NCBI GenBank assembly: GCA_951217055.1
Contig: OX578286.1
Coordinates: 42,051,937-42,115,936, forward strand
DNA: 64,000 nucleotides
Source: Gerris lacustris
Taxonomy: Eukaryota > Arthropoda > Insecta > Hemiptera > Gerridae
Direction of reading: 5' to 3'
In this document: piece after piece, positions 30,119-42,034 of the stretch
How positions within the stretch are numbered: position 1 is the stretch's first letter
How the letters are laid out: every line of letters starts with the position of its first letter
The notes under the pieces: model-generated
The model's input: the letters and a program-made list of their open reading frames with translations, nothing else
What the model was told of the DNA's origin: nothing
Database searches by the model: none
Made by a program: the position numbers and the translations under genes

Positions 30119-32395
30119 AGAAAAAGTAGTACAATTTATAAAGAAAAATATAAAAGAAAATTTAAAAACTTCTTTAAATATAAAGAAAATTTAAAAGTAA
30201 ATAAAGATCTTCATATTTACTTTTTAACAAATAATAATTTTTATTACTTAACTTTATTTTTAATACATTTATTTTATACTTATATTCAGCTTATATTAAT
30301 ATTGTTCAAAATAAGTATAAAGAAAAGATAAACAAATATTAAATAATAAAGTTTGTTTTATTTACATTAATTCGAAGGTTTTAAGATAAATAAATATGTT
30401 TGTTTTTGCATAAACACACATTTGAACCTAGATGTAAACAATACCCCCACTCTTTCGCTTTTCCTTGACTTCAGTTTCAGTATAGCGTCAGCGTCAGCAG
30501 CTGAATGGTGCAGTCATCCCCTAACCTTTTCTTAAAATACCGACATTTATTAAGGTACCATTTTATTTTTATGTTAACTATTTATTTATTTATGTTTATT
30601 ATCATATTATTATTGTAGGATTTGTTTTAATAGGTTCTTATAATCTATATTAATTAAATGTCTTAGTTTATTTAAGATAATGTTTTAGTTTATCTAAATT
30701 AATATTTTTTTTTGAGATTTCCATTTCGCTACAGCGAGGGGTCACTAAATTAATATTTTTTGTTTATTTAGACAAATGTTATAGTTAAGTTGTGAGTTTT
30801 AGAGGTTATAATGAAGTCTTTTAATGTGACAAATCATTTTCTAAAATATAATTATCTTTTTTTTGAGGATTATTTCTTCGTAACCTTAACTTTTTATTTT
30901 TTCAAATAATTTTGATTAGGTACAAATAATAATCCTTCAGTCCGAGCGAAAGACAAAAAATGTTCTTTATAAATGAATACCTACCGAACCGTTTAATGAT
31001 AAATTCAAAATTTCTTATCTAAAGCCTCATTTTTATTGCAATTCCGAAAGAAATGATGTGGCGGAAAAATCAAACTGTATTTTTTATATCTTCTCCGGAA
31101 CCTAACTTTTTTTTAAAAAACTTCATTACTTTGTATTATTAGTTGGATATTCCTTTACTTTGTCCCAGGTGAATCGAATACATTTTTTATGAAAAGAGTC
31201 GTTACCGTTACACCTTTATTTTCGAATATAATTTTTGAAAAATCTTTATTAAATCGTTGAAGGACGATATTTTTTCTCATTTGATTATAATTATCGATTT
31301 TAGTTGATGAACTTGCAACTGCGCAGTGTTCCAGTTGGGGAATGGGAAATCAATCTTTCTACTATTTTACGATTTATTGTTATTGTAGTGGCATCATTGT
31401 ATCTGTATCTGCTATACACATAGTTTTAAATCGGCCGTGTTTAAATTTCCATTTCTTCTCTTCAGTTAAATAATTTAAATTAACTGAAATAATAACTAAT
31501 TATTTAGTGAAGATATTGAAAAAGGTGTTTAACATTCTGTACTTAAAGATAATAATTTAATAGTTTTGTTTCTCTGTTATCAAAGTTTTTGTTTATATCA
31601 TAAATCTTTTGATGTTGTTATCACCCAACTGTTGGCTTTTCTGATTCCTGACATTTATTTCACCTCTTTCTACAATATTTTCATGTAAGTACTTAAATAA
31701 GTTTTGTTTTATTTATAAGTTTGATTTATCTATTATGATTTCTTACGAGTTTAGCTTCTTATACTTATTTAAAAACAGTTTGTGATAAGAAATTAGAATG
31801 TTGTTATCTTCGAAAACAATTTTTATTTTTGTTTTTATCAACAAAACTTTTTTGATAAGACTTAATATTTGTTTTTACATAAGATGTTAGATAATATTTA
31901 TCCGGCATTATTATAGATTATCACCTAAAACTTCCTCTGTTCTGCAGATTTGCTAATATACATATGTATAATCTTTAAACTACGCAATAATATTACGTTA
32001 CTTATTAGGCCAATAATAAAGTACGTAAGATTTTTATATCTTTGTTTCGTTAAATAAACAATAGTTTATGTTACTACAATATGTTCATAATTTATTTAAA
32101 ACACAAATATTTTACGTGTATTTAGGTGAATGATAGTACACACCCAACCCTATTAATCAATAATTTAGGGATTTCTTAGCGTCTTCTATTATATTTAATG
32201 TCAATATCGCTTGTATTTACTAACATGTATTCAATCAATAGAATTTTTTGAACATATTGTGTTCAAATTTGTATTTAAAAATGTGATTAATAGTGTTAAA
32301 ATAGGTACAAAATAATAGTTTTTATTAAATTGATATAGTTGCTACTCTAATTTGAACACATGTATATCTTGATCAGTATTGATTGAGTGGACTGT
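30119..32395. other. Intergenic, no supported gene
   Basis: AT-rich but less repetitive than neighbouring DNA; no splice-consistent frame with a recognisable domain. 30420-30530 (CTTCAGTTTCAGTATAGCGTCAGCGTCAGC) is relatively GC-rich and could be an exon or 5' UTR of an unseen transcript. Confidence 0.35.
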
Positions 32396-32399
32396 ATAT

Positions 32400-32790
32400 A
32401 ATATAACTGTCCTACTTACAGCCCTGTGCTTATCGTTAATGTCCTTCTACTCGTCTCTATGCTTAGAGCCCTCTGGCAGCACCTATGGAGTCCTACTCTT
32501 CCTCCACAACTTTTTTTATGTCTTCCTCAACTCCTTAAATATCCAAGATCTCTCCAGTGGCATATTTTTACATAGCCTAACTATCTTAATTTTCCAGCTT
32601 TATTCTCGGACGCAATATCTGGATTTCTAAGTAACTGCTGTAATTCCTAATTTAATCTTAGCCTTCATTGTCCTCCAATATTCACTGTTTTCTTCTTTAC
32701 CATCTTCTTAATGTTTTCTTCAGTTTTTACCATTGAAGTCCATGATTCAGAGGTGTATATAACTGGTTGTAAAACCATTTTGTAAATTGA
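32400..32790 (-). pseudogene. LINE reverse-transcriptase C-terminal relic
   Basis: On the minus strand a frame reads YKMVLQPVIYTSESWTSMVK, the degenerate form of the LLYGSETW block after the RT domain of non-LTR elements. Other frames are broken. A poly(A) near 32850 and a poly(T) stretch sit beside it. Confidence 0.55.
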
Positions 32791-33309
32791 TACTTAAGTG
32801 TTTCTACAAAAAAAAAAAAAAACTTTGTAGTTGAAGTGAACAATAAACTAAAAAAAAAAAAAAAAAAAAAAAAAGTGTTTCTACTGTGTATAGTATAACT
32901 CTTTTTTATCAAATTTTTGAGTCTTCTTATTGTAATAGTCTTACTTGGGTTATTTCTTTTAATTCCTCGGTGGAAATAAAGCTGCAACAAAGGACTTCTG
33001 ATTATTTTTTTGGCCTTATTCTTTAATACTCCTCAATTTTCCTAACTCCCTAATTGTCCTTCGTACCTACTTTTCTTCAAGGTTCTCCTCCATATTGCCC
33101 TTTGTCTGCCAGGATTTTGTTTCCCCTGTGGATTCCACTTAAGGACGGGCTGGCTGATGTTATATTTAGTTTGTCTTAGAGTGTGCTTAACGCAACCATA
33201 TTATTTTTTTTTAAATTTATTATTCCCCTAAACTCTTGGTACTCTCAGAGTTTTTCTTAGTATGTTTGATCCATTTGTATTTCCTTTATTAATTGTTTCT
33301 GCTACTGGT

Positions 33310-33525
33310 TTATTCGCATCTCTTCTGCAGCTCCTTCCTCCGTTTATAATTATGTTGGACCAAAATGTGTATTTTGTTATCTATAAACTTCTTTTGTTTA
33401 TTCGTCATAGTCAAAGTTTGACATCCATATAGGAGAACTGACTTGGCAACATTTGACTTTAAAATCTTTAATTTTGTTCTTCTCCTGAGTTGACTTATCA
33501 AATGGAGTTGTTCACTCATAAACTT
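33310..33525 (-). pseudogene. Second LINE RT-tail relic
   Basis: The minus frame contains RRRTKLKILKSNVAKSVLLY followed by GCQTLTMTNKQ, a good match to the TKLRIFNSNVKSVLLYGCETW block of non-LTR retrotransposons. It is cut at both ends and abuts an FB-family arm. Confidence 0.65.
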
Positions 33526-33532
33526 CCCTTAT

Positions 33533-33770
33533 AGTTCAGGAGATAGCGTGCAAGAAAGTGTCTTGACTGACATCAAGCTAACATTTTGTGTATAAGTTAA
33601 TCTTTTGGTGCCTTTTAAGAATATGTGGTCGGCTAAGTTTGTCTGCAGGACATAAATTGGCAATAGGCATTTCAAAAAAACAAATCAGCGGAGAATGGCC
33701 ATGTCCCACCCATTTTAGTGGACAATGTGATTTTCATGATCCTGAGTAAAGAGTATTAAATTAAAAAGAG
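33533..33770 (+). mobile_element. FB-family single arm
   Basis: TTCAGGAGATAGCGTGCAAG, ATCAAGCTAACATTTTGTGT, GTGGTCGGCTAAGTTTGTCT and GATTTTCATGATCCTGAGTA match one arm of 46338-46895; the second arm is absent. Confidence 0.75.
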
Positions 33771-33964
33771 TAATTATATTTTTGTTCTAAGCATTCATCT
33801 GTACTACCAAGATACTGATCCTGGTTCATCTACTTGATGACTAGCCAACCTGGTGGAGAGAATCACCATCAGACAGCAGTTCTTTGCTATCCTAAGGTCT
33901 ACATTTAGTTACTCCATGGCGCTACAGGCTGGGTTGTTCCTTGGCCTCTCCAGTTTACGTCTTC

Positions 33965-34215
33965 CATCTTTCTCTGTCTTGTGCCATTTGTCTCCAACCT
34001 TAGGCACCTAGTATCCTCGGGAAAAGGACAACACTACTTTCCTAGAATATTCTAGTATTCCAGCTTTCTCTGTATTGTGCCATCTGTCTCCAACCTTAGG
34101 CACCTAGTATCCTCGGGAAAAGGACAACACTACTTTCCTAGAATATTCTAGTATTCCAGCTTTCTCTGTATTGTGCCATCTGTCTCCAACCTTAGGCACC
34201 TAGTATCCTCGGTAT
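33965..34215. repeat. 96-bp tandem repeat, 2.6 copies
   Basis: Copies start at 33969, 34065 and 34161 (TTTCTCTGT.TTGTGCCAT). A further stub, GAATATTCTAGTATTCCAGC, recurs at 34338. Confidence 0.9.
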
Positions 34216-34774
34216 ACACTCCCGCACCGGGATTGTATTTTTACTGTCTGTTTCCCGTAGTAAATAATAATTATAATTTGATTTAAATTAAAATTTAAAC
34301 TTTCCGTAGTATGAAAACTACCAAAAACTTAAAATAGAATATTCTAGTATTCCAGCTTTGGCTTCCCCATTTCATAGGTAGTTAATGTGACAGCCTACTA
34401 AAACCACAAAAAAATAATTATCATCATTATCTGTATACAATTGTACGTGTTTAAAAGCTCAATCAATACTAGCAAGCCATACATTTTATTATTAATTACT
34501 ACTGCTATTCATGCTACTATCTATAAATGCATCAAATTAAAATTTCAACACATTTTTTTTTTTTTTTTTCAGGTGAACTATCTTTTAAATCTTACTTGTT
34601 AAGAATTATTATACATTGGCATTTAAGAAAGGACGTTTGGAAAACATGTTACTTCTGTGTGTAAGCTTTTACGTTTTAATTTAGTTGTTAATTATATTAA
34701 ACTCACTGTTGTACTCGGCGTTGCCCAGGTTTTTATTATAAACATCAAAATATAGGTGAATAAAATTAAAAAAA

Positions 34775-35010
34775 TAAAAATTAGTCCGAGACAACTCAAG
34801 CAAACTTTCTCATATACGAGTTCATAATTACTTACTTTCCATTTATTAGTTTTCGTTTGTAAATTTTATTATTATTGAATATTTTATTAAAAAATTATAA
34901 TTAGAAAAAACTTATTCTCGGCGGGGAGTCAAACCCGGCCTCTCTACGTCCGCTTTCAAAGCTATTTTATCAGGAACTTGATTTTTCCTGGGAAAACGGC
35001 TTATAACGTT
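34775..35010 (-). mobile_element. Z-family repeat, minus strand, 3' part
   Basis: Starts TTAGTCCGAGACAACTCAAG and ends CTGGGAAAACGGC, the reverse complement of 42680-42925. The B-box appears as GGGAGTCAAACCC. Confidence 0.7.
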
Positions 35011-35074
35011 ATATTTTTATTTAAGTAGACAGCATTATTCAAATTAATCAAATAAATAATCATAATTAATCAAA

Positions 35075-35425
35075 TCTGCCCAATCTATGCTACCCTTGTA
35101 TATGCTGAGAGCTCTGCCCAATCTATGCCACCTTTGTATATGCTGAGAGCTCTGCCCAATCTATGCTACCCTTGTATATGCTGAGAGCTCTGCCCAATCT
35201 ATGCTACCCTTGTATATGCTGAGAGTTCTGTCCAGTCTATGCTACCCTTGTATATGCTGGTTGCTCTGCCCAGACTATGCTACCCTTGTATATGCTGAGA
35301 GCTCTGCCCAATCTATGCTACCCTTGTATATGCTGGTAGCTCTGCCCAGTCTATGCTACCCTTGTATTCTGCCCAATCTATGCTACCCTTGTATTCTGCC
35401 CAATCTATGCTACCCTGTATATGCA
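35075..35425. repeat. 38-bp minisatellite
   Basis: About nine copies of a 38-bp unit containing CTGCCCAATCTATGCTACCC and TTGTATATGCTGAGAGCT; the last three copies are shortened to about 28 bp. Confidence 0.93.
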
Positions 35426-35479
35426 CAAAAAAGGTAAGGGGAGTCAATAAGATGTTGAAATTTTGCCATCCAGAAGGTC

Positions 35480-35635
35480 AGGCCTACTAGGCAAACAAAA
35501 ATGTTTGTGACGGAGGAGCGTGGTCCTAAGGATAATAACTGCCTAGTGGCTTTATGCAGCTTGTCATATAATGTCTTTATATAGCTTGGCATATCGCTGT
35601 CACATAGTTTGGCCAATATGAGCTGTCAGATTAAT
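35480..35635. repeat. Dispersed repeat related to 24850-24935
   Basis: AGGCAAACAAAAATGTTTGT, TAACTGCCTAGTGGCTTTAT and ATAGTTTGGCCAATATGAG are shared in order with 24850-24935. Ends and class unknown. Confidence 0.5.
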
Positions 35636-35795
35636 CTATAAAATAAGACTGTATAGTGCCGCCTGTGTTCAGAAGGAATTTTAATCTATGTTATCTATGA
35701 CTATGAGCCACTTTAATTTACTAAAGTCTTTATCATATTTATAAATAAATTGTAGAAATTATATTTTAGTTGGTATTTGATAATTTTTAAGATGG

Positions 35796-35975
35796 GTGCT
35801 TCTTTAGATTGTTACTCCCCTTTGTTTTTTTTAATATAAATAACTTTTAAGACAAAGGGATATTAAGCCCAATGTACTTTGGGACAAAGGAATATCACAC
35901 TTCTGCTTTTATAAGAGGAGTAACAGTCTAAAGAATAACATTCTTTACTCCTTCTTTAGATTGTTACTCCCTACT
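35796..35975. mobile_element. M1-family MITE with duplicated right end
   Basis: Left end GGTGCTTCTTTAGATTGTTA, right end GGAGTAACAGTCTAAAGAA, then a second CTTCTTTAGATTGTTACTCC. The arrangement resembles 19799-20184. Confidence 0.75.
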
Positions 35976-36496
35976 GTTTTTTTTTATATGTTAACCATTG
36001 AATTATTTATTTTACAATATTAATATGTGTTCTTTATTTATTTATTTTTTTTTTTTTAGATTGTTCTAAATTTGAAGAATTTACTTTGAAATTTCACCAT
36101 TTTCATCAAGAAGTCTTACGTTCACCATTTTCTCTTAATAATTATTTATATTATTAATATCTATATAATATTTGAAATTATATTTACTTTTTTTTTGAAT
36201 TTTTTTAAATGTTTTAATGTTAATATTATTGCTTAAATGTTTATAAGTAGTATGTATATTTGTAATATTGTATTTATTAAAAAAATGTAACAACAAATAA
36301 AAAATAAAAAAACGCATTAAGAAAATATAAATTTTACCAATCTCATAATAGAGAAAAAAATTGTACAAGAAATTTCGTTAAAAGAAAAATTAAATTCAAA
36401 ATCATAATTTTAAAGACAAAATTTAAAAAAAATAATTTGGACTTAGACAGCATAACAAAAAATAAATAATCTTTAGAATAAAAATTGATGAAAAAG

Positions 36497-36528
<32 letters not shown>

Positions 36529-36984
36529 CTTTTTTGTTTCTATGTGTAAGTGTTACAATTACTTATAATATAATTAAAATATTGTACGGAATTAGAATAG
36601 AATTTAGTTAGCTCTTATTAATTGTTTTTAGGTCATAAAATTAATTTATCTAAATTATTAGCAAGTAATTTATGTAAATTATTAGTGCTTGTAAAATTAA
36701 TTTATGTAAATTTTGTTATACTTGCCCGACTAGTTATCAGTAAAATTGAACAAAGTGTTTACCCTTATCGTATTGTTGTTTACTATTATTATTTATTGTC
36801 TTATTAAACTTAGTTTTATTTTTAATCTTTGAATGTATTTGATGCTAAAGTGAGCTTTTAAGGGTAAAAATGATGAAATTGATTTCGTATTTAATTTTTA
36901 TAGGATTAATTTTAAGTATTGATGTATTTTTTGAGAATAATGTCATTGGTTTCAGTGTGATGTTGCCGAATTAATTAATTATTA
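35976..36984. other. AT-rich region upstream of the ankyrin gene
   Basis: Should hold the promoter and any 5' UTR of the ankyrin gene. Possible 3' splice sites lie at TTTTTAGGT (~36631), TTTTATAG (~36903) and GGTTTCAG (~36956). No clear TATA or initiator can be singled out from the AT background. Confidence 0.35.
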
Positions 36985-37035
36985 ATGTTACAATATAAAA
37001 GTTTAATACTTTCATTTTTTGAAAGTGTTTTAAAG

Positions 37036-38523
37036 ATGGAGAAATTTACTTTGCACAAAGCCTGTTTTGAAGTACGTTTGGATACCGTTATCAATTTGAT
37101 CGATAAAGGAATTAACGTTAACGGGAGAGATTCTTTAAATAGAACACCTTTGCACTGTTTAAGTACGACTTCGTCATTTTGGAATTATTGGGACGCGACT
37201 AATCGCTTGTTAGATATAGAGAATAAGTTGACGATAGCACAACTTCTTTTATGGAAAGGTGCGAATCCGAATGCCGTTAATGATAGCGGCTATACACCAT
37301 TACATATGGCTGTATCCAATGTGAATTTGGAAATGGTAGAATTACTTTTAAAGTACGGAGCGAAAGCTTGGTACAGGAATAACGAAGGTAAAACACCGGT
37401 GCATTTAGCGGCACGATTAAATTACACTGATATACTCGAAACATTCTTGAAGATCGGAGGTGATCCGGATATAATCGATTACAGAGGGCGTACGCCGCTT
37501 CACGAAGCCGTATGTTTTACGACTCAAACAAAATGTATTAGAATGCTTCTAGATCATGGTGCAAATGTTAATTGGCGTGATTGGAAATTGAGAACACCGT
37601 TTCTTCATTGTATCAAAGAACGTAAATTCACTTTGGCGTCGTTCCTCATTGATAAAGGAGCGGATATTTCTCTAACCGATGAAGAAGGTATGACTCCTCT
37701 ACATTTTGCCGTCGACAATTCCGATATCAATTCCGTTAAATTGATATTGGATTCCAACGCCAATCCGAATTGTCAGTCTAAAAATGGAGATTCGCCGTTG
37801 CATTTAGCGGTTTTAAAAAGCGATAGCAAAGTTGTTAAATTACTTCTTAAATATCACGCTAATGTAAACTTAGCTAATAACAAAGGTGAAACATCTCTTC
37901 ACACTGCGTTACTCCACGTTTCATCTCCTTACGAAATAATCTCCATGTTATTTTATTACAATTCGGACTTACAAACTTCCTTTACGTGCAAAGAGTATCT
38001 CTTGGATATTGTAAAACAATCGGAGTACGACGAGAGGATACGAAAAGTGGTGATTCGTCAAGCGTTGAAATTGAAAGCAGGTCGCTTGGTGAAATTCACC
38101 GGAAAAGTCAACGAATACATAGCTCAATTCGACGAGCATTTTTACAAAAGATGCTTAGACGAGATCGTACGTATAAAAGATAATAATTTATATCACGTTT
38201 TAAACGATTCCGTCAGCAAATTGAGTCAGTCTATTAGAAATAAAGAATTAGAAGATAAACTACTTTCCATTAACTATTCGAGGGATTTCCCGTTGTACAG
38301 AAGAATGATTGAATTTAAATTGAAAGAGGCGTCTCTGAGGAAAAAATTGTTGCTACAGTGTGAAAAGGGATTATGGTTGTTTTTTAAGTTATCTAGCAGT
38401 AACATCCCGTACCTTCCCCCAGAATGTTACCCGTCAATTCTCAAATATTTTGACCACAGAGAATTGCAGATTTTTATAAAATCGTATAGTTATTTTAAAA
38501 AGGTCAATAAACAGATTTTATAA
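37036..38523 (+). CDS. Ankyrin-repeat protein with PRANC/F-box-like C-terminus
   Basis: Single uninterrupted frame of 495 residues. I chose the ATG at 37036 because it has A at -3 and G at +4; an in-frame ATG at 36985 (weak context) would add 17 residues. About nine ankyrin repeats cover residues 4-313; the clearest are 86-118, 119-151, 219-251 and 252-284, each with TPLHxA or SPLHLA and a closing GA/ANxN turn. Repeat 2 (36-85) has an insert of about 17 residues. Residues ~314-495 form a separate domain with RCLDEIVRIKDNNLYHVL at about 371-388 and LPPECYPSILKYF at about 459-472. That layout matches the PRANC module, an F-box-like end known from poxviral, Wolbachia and insect ankyrin proteins, where it recruits SCF ubiquitin ligase. 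Function here is inferred. A poly(A) signal lies at 38557-38562. No introns. Poxvirus-like, bacterial or endogenous insect origin cannot be separated by eye. Confidence 0.88.
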   Translation: MEKFTLHKACFEVRLDTVINLIDKGINVNGRDSLNRTPLHCLSTTSSFWNYWDATNRLLDIENKLTIAQLLLWKGANPNAVNDSGYTPLHMAVSNVNLEMVELLLKYGAKAWYRNNEGKTPVHLAARLNYTDILETFLKIGGDPDIIDYRGRTPLHEAVCFTTQTKCIRMLLDHGANVNWRDWKLRTPFLHCIKERKFTLASFLIDKGADISLTDEEGMTPLHFAVDNSDINSVKLILDSNANPNCQSKNGDSPLHLAVLKSDSKVVKLLLKYHANVNLANNKGETSLHTALLHVSSPYEIISMLFYYNSDLQTSFTCKEYLLDIVKQSEYDERIRKVVIRQALKLKAGRLVKFTGKVNEYIAQFDEHFYKRCLDEIVRIKDNNLYHVLNDSVSKLSQSIRNKELEDKLLSINYSRDFPLYRRMIEFKLKEASLRKKLLLQCEKGLWLFFKLSSSNIPYLPPECYPSILKYFDHRELQIFIKSYSYFKKVNKQIL

Positions 38524-38556
38524 TTGTCAAAAAATACACGGGGAAGAGTCGTTTAA

Positions 38557-38562
38557 AATAAA
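38557..38562 (+). promoter_or_regulatory. Poly(A) signal of the ankyrin gene
   Basis: AATAAA starts 34 nt after the last base of the stop codon; a second GAATAAAG near 38617 is an alternative. Confidence 0.6.
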
Positions 38563-38939
38563 TATATAACAAAATAAGTAATTTTCACTAAGATTTTCTT
38601 AAATCATACTCAATATGAATAAAGCTCAACAAGGAAAATTTATCAAATTTCTTGTTAAATAACCACAATAGTTAATTTTTTTTAAGGATAAATAAATTTA
38701 TTTATCAAAAGTGAAAGCCAAAGATTTTAATTTTCCGACGTTTTGTTTAAATTTTTAGTACTTTACCATTATATTTGTATTATTATAATTACCTTAATTG
38801 TAATTTTTAAATTCTTCAAAGCATTAACATTAAATATTAAAATTAGGTTTGGAGTTCTAGAAAAAAGAACACATTTCTTAACACATACATGGCGGATGAA
38901 TGCTTGGCACAAAGTGGTGACTAAATATAAACTTTAATA

Positions 38940-39545
38940 AAATGAAAAAACCTAGGTGAGAACGGAAAGTATGTATAGAACCGTACAAATGATAGGTATG
39001 TATGAACCAGTTAGCTCTATAAGGCTAATCGGTAACGGTCAGATCTGAACCATGAGCCTGGGTGTTAGAAAATAGATATATGTGTACTTGGTGGAGATCA
39101 TTCTCAAAACAGAGTCCTCCGTTAAAATTTTGGGCTGAATTCTTTAAAACATAACACATTTAATATTAAAATTAGGTTTGAGGGTTCTAAAAAAAGATAT
39201 ATCTGAATTTCTTAAATTTTTTTATACATTAACACGTTCACAGCGTGCGACTAATTGTGTGGCTCTGGCTCAGGGCGGTACCTGTGAGGTATATATATAT
39301 AAGTATCAATAATTAAAGAATGGAAAAAGCTAGGCGAGAGCGAAAAAGTGGGGTAGAACCGTAGAAATGTACTCTAGAGGGCTAGCGGGTTAAAAGAACC
39401 GCTAAACCGCTGAATCGGAACCGTGAGGCTAGGTATTAGAATTAAGGTAGAAGTGTAGGGAGAGCACGTTCCAGGAACTTGGTCCACCCCATTGACCCGA
39501 CCAGCAAAACGTTCCGGGAACGTGGTCAGCCGTGAATGTGGTAAG
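38940..39545. mobile_element. Two related degenerate repeats, possibly piggyBac-like
   Basis: 38940-39060 and 39315-39420 share AACCTAGGTGAGAACGGAAA-type sequence and TAGAACCGTA.AAATG. The second sits between TTAACACGTTCACAGCGTGC (39229) and GCCGTGAATGTGGTAAGA (~39545), which pair as imperfect inverted ends; only the left one has TTAA. Confidence 0.4.
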
Positions 39546-40868
39546 ATTTTGGAATGAATTTATTTTTGGTAGTTAATTTGTAAAAAAAAAATAAACATCT
39601 TAATTTAAATTAAATTAGTAAATTGTTCCTAATATTTTTAAAATTCTTGTGTGATTGGATTTATTAAAGAATTAAATTATCTCTAGTCGTGTTTAAAAGG
39701 GACCCCAATAATCTTGTTAATTGTAATTTAGCATTTGTTTTTTTGTTTTATTTTTAATAAAAAATAACTATTTAATTTTTTTTAAAAAAGTGTTACATTT
39801 GCGAGGGTTAAAATGATCTCAGTTGAGGTTGAATTTAGAGAGGACCTTTTGGAGATTATCTAAGATATTTTTCTAGACTTGTTTAAGTGAGAAGTACTCA
39901 GTTACTGAAACTAAATTATCTCTAATGAGAATTTAGAGAGGGCTTCAATATCTTTGTAGATTTGTTTATGTGGTAACTAAAGTTAATAGGAGTATCCTCA
40001 GTTAGTGGGAATTTAGAGAGGGTCTTTTGAGATACAATAAGATAAATTGTTGCGTCTACTTTTCCAATTCTTGGGTGATTGGATCTATTATGGATTTATT
40101 TTTTTTTAAAATATTCTTTATATACTGCGATGTGCACATTATTTTATACTATACGTACTACTATTTATTTGTATTTATATACTTATTAGTAATTTCATAT
40201 CTGTACTTAAATGTAAGAAATAAATATTATCTGAGTCGCTCAAAAGACAATATGATTAAGTTTATAAAATATACTGCCAATTAGTGTGGCACATAACTTC
40301 CTTGCATCCTATAACCTACTTTATTAATTTTATGCTTTTACAAGCCATTATTGTCTTATCTACTTAATTGTTTTCGCTGTTTATTTAATCTGTCAAAATT
40401 GTTTTGATTTTTTACATTAATTAAAGTATCAATTTAGCAAAATGTAAGAAGTCCTGACGGTTGAAATTAATCTGGGTCTATCTTTACATAATCTTGTACT
40501 TTCGACTAACCATCCTATTTTCATAAAAAATCAGAGTGCTTTTAAAGATATATGTTTAAATAAATGTATGATTTGTGCGCATGTGGAAATTAAAAAAAAT
40601 TGAAACTTATATGGGACCAACAATGGGCTAATTATGACCTACCATCTAAATCTCATTAAAATCAGATGTATAGAAAAATTGACCGACTGACAGACACGGA
40701 ACCAAAAATGTTCGAATAATTATAATTTGTTCGATATAAAAATACTAACCAAATCTGTGACACAACAGCCTGTGAAGAACCTAAGCTTTCTCCGTTCCTG
40801 CTCTATATAAATTTACAAAAAAAAATGACACAAAAGTTGACTTAATTGCATTATCTTCTGAGGGGACC
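39546..40868. other. Intergenic with weak tandem repeat
   Basis: 39810-40030 holds three diverged ~95-bp copies around GAATTTAGAGAGGGCTTT. 40670-40710 has a GACCGACTGACAGACACGGA run like those at 16240 and 26690. No gene. Confidence 0.4.
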
Positions 40869-40871
40869 TAA

Positions 40872-41133
40872 AGCCTTGTCCACACTAGTAGACATGTTGC
40901 GCGATTTTGGTCTCAGAGACAATGTCTAGCGATTTGTCTATAGACATCGGCTAGACAAACGGCGTCTACGGTCTTGCTAGACCAAAAATCGCATGTCTAT
41001 GGTTTTCCATTCTAAATGGTAGACATGGTGCAACGTTAGGCATGTTGCGCAACGTGTCTACAAGTGTGGACGCTGGACCTAGACCATAGACGGTCTCAGA
41101 AGACGTCTATAGATATGTTGCGCGGACTAGGCT
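40872..41133. mobile_element. Harbinger-like palindromic MITE
   Basis: 262 bp with ends AGCCTTGTCCACACTAG and CGCGGACTAGGCT, flanked by TAA (40869-40871, 41134-41136). The interior repeats GTAGACATG / GTCTATAGAC / TTGCGCGA words in both orientations. A different family from 7490-7712 but the same TSD type. Confidence 0.7.
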
Positions 41134-41136
41134 TAA

Positions 41137-42030
41137 CACATTTTTGGCTTTTATATTTAAATAAATATACACAATACACAATTTATGTTAGTGAGCACCT
41201 TATTGCAGTGTGCAAAAATACTGTACCACATTGCTGATGTGTTGAATAATTATGTTTAAAATATATTTTTTTTTTTTTAAATTGACAAATTATTGCACAA
41301 ATGTTGACTTAATCGAATTAACTTCTGAAGAGACCTAACACTTTTTTGAGTATTTAAATTTGAATAATTAAGTTTAAAATGTTATTTTAATTATATTAAT
41401 TATAATAATATAAATATAATATTAATTATATTAATTATGATTCATTTGTTTTAAATCGACAAACAAAAATATAAAAAAATCATAAACTTTATCATATTAG
41501 CTTTTGAGCAACCTAACAAATTGTTATTTATACCTAATAATTTAAGTAATAAGATTATTAAAATATAATTATAAATAATGCATTTTGTGTTTTGCATTTT
41601 TATGTTTTTGATGTTAATGAAACAATTGGATTAATTTTAAACATTTTACTAACAAAAAAATCAAATAAATTCCATAAATAAAAACCAAAGAGAAAAATAA
41701 AAATAGTTAGAGCATAATTTGAAATTAAACAATACCGTAATTTAATTATATTTTTGCTGTGAAATAAATGTAATATGGTAAGCATTATTAAAAATTTATA
41801 ACATATATTCTGTGGGTAAAATAAGGGATTGAAAAATGACAAAATTCATCCATTTTCGAAAGAATACAGAATACCTGACCTAGAATTGGATACCTGACCC
41901 CTAAAATTTTAAGGGAATTAAACCATGTTAAAAATCTTAAATGGAATAAGTCAAATGAGGTAATTTCATTTAAGATTTTTAACATGGGATTAACTCACTT
42001 TAAAATTTTAATAAATATTTTTTATCGAGC
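41137..42030. other. AT-rich intergenic with one hairpin
   Basis: 41925-41985 is an inverted repeat (CATGTTAAAAATCTTAAATG and complement). Otherwise no gene or known element. Confidence 0.4.
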
Positions 42031-42034
42031 TGAA

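Noticed and set aside
36985..37035. 17-residue N-terminal extension of the ankyrin protein
   Set aside because: The upstream ATG has T at -3 and T at +4; the ATG at 37036 has A at -3 and G at +4 and sits directly before the first repeat. Not excluded.
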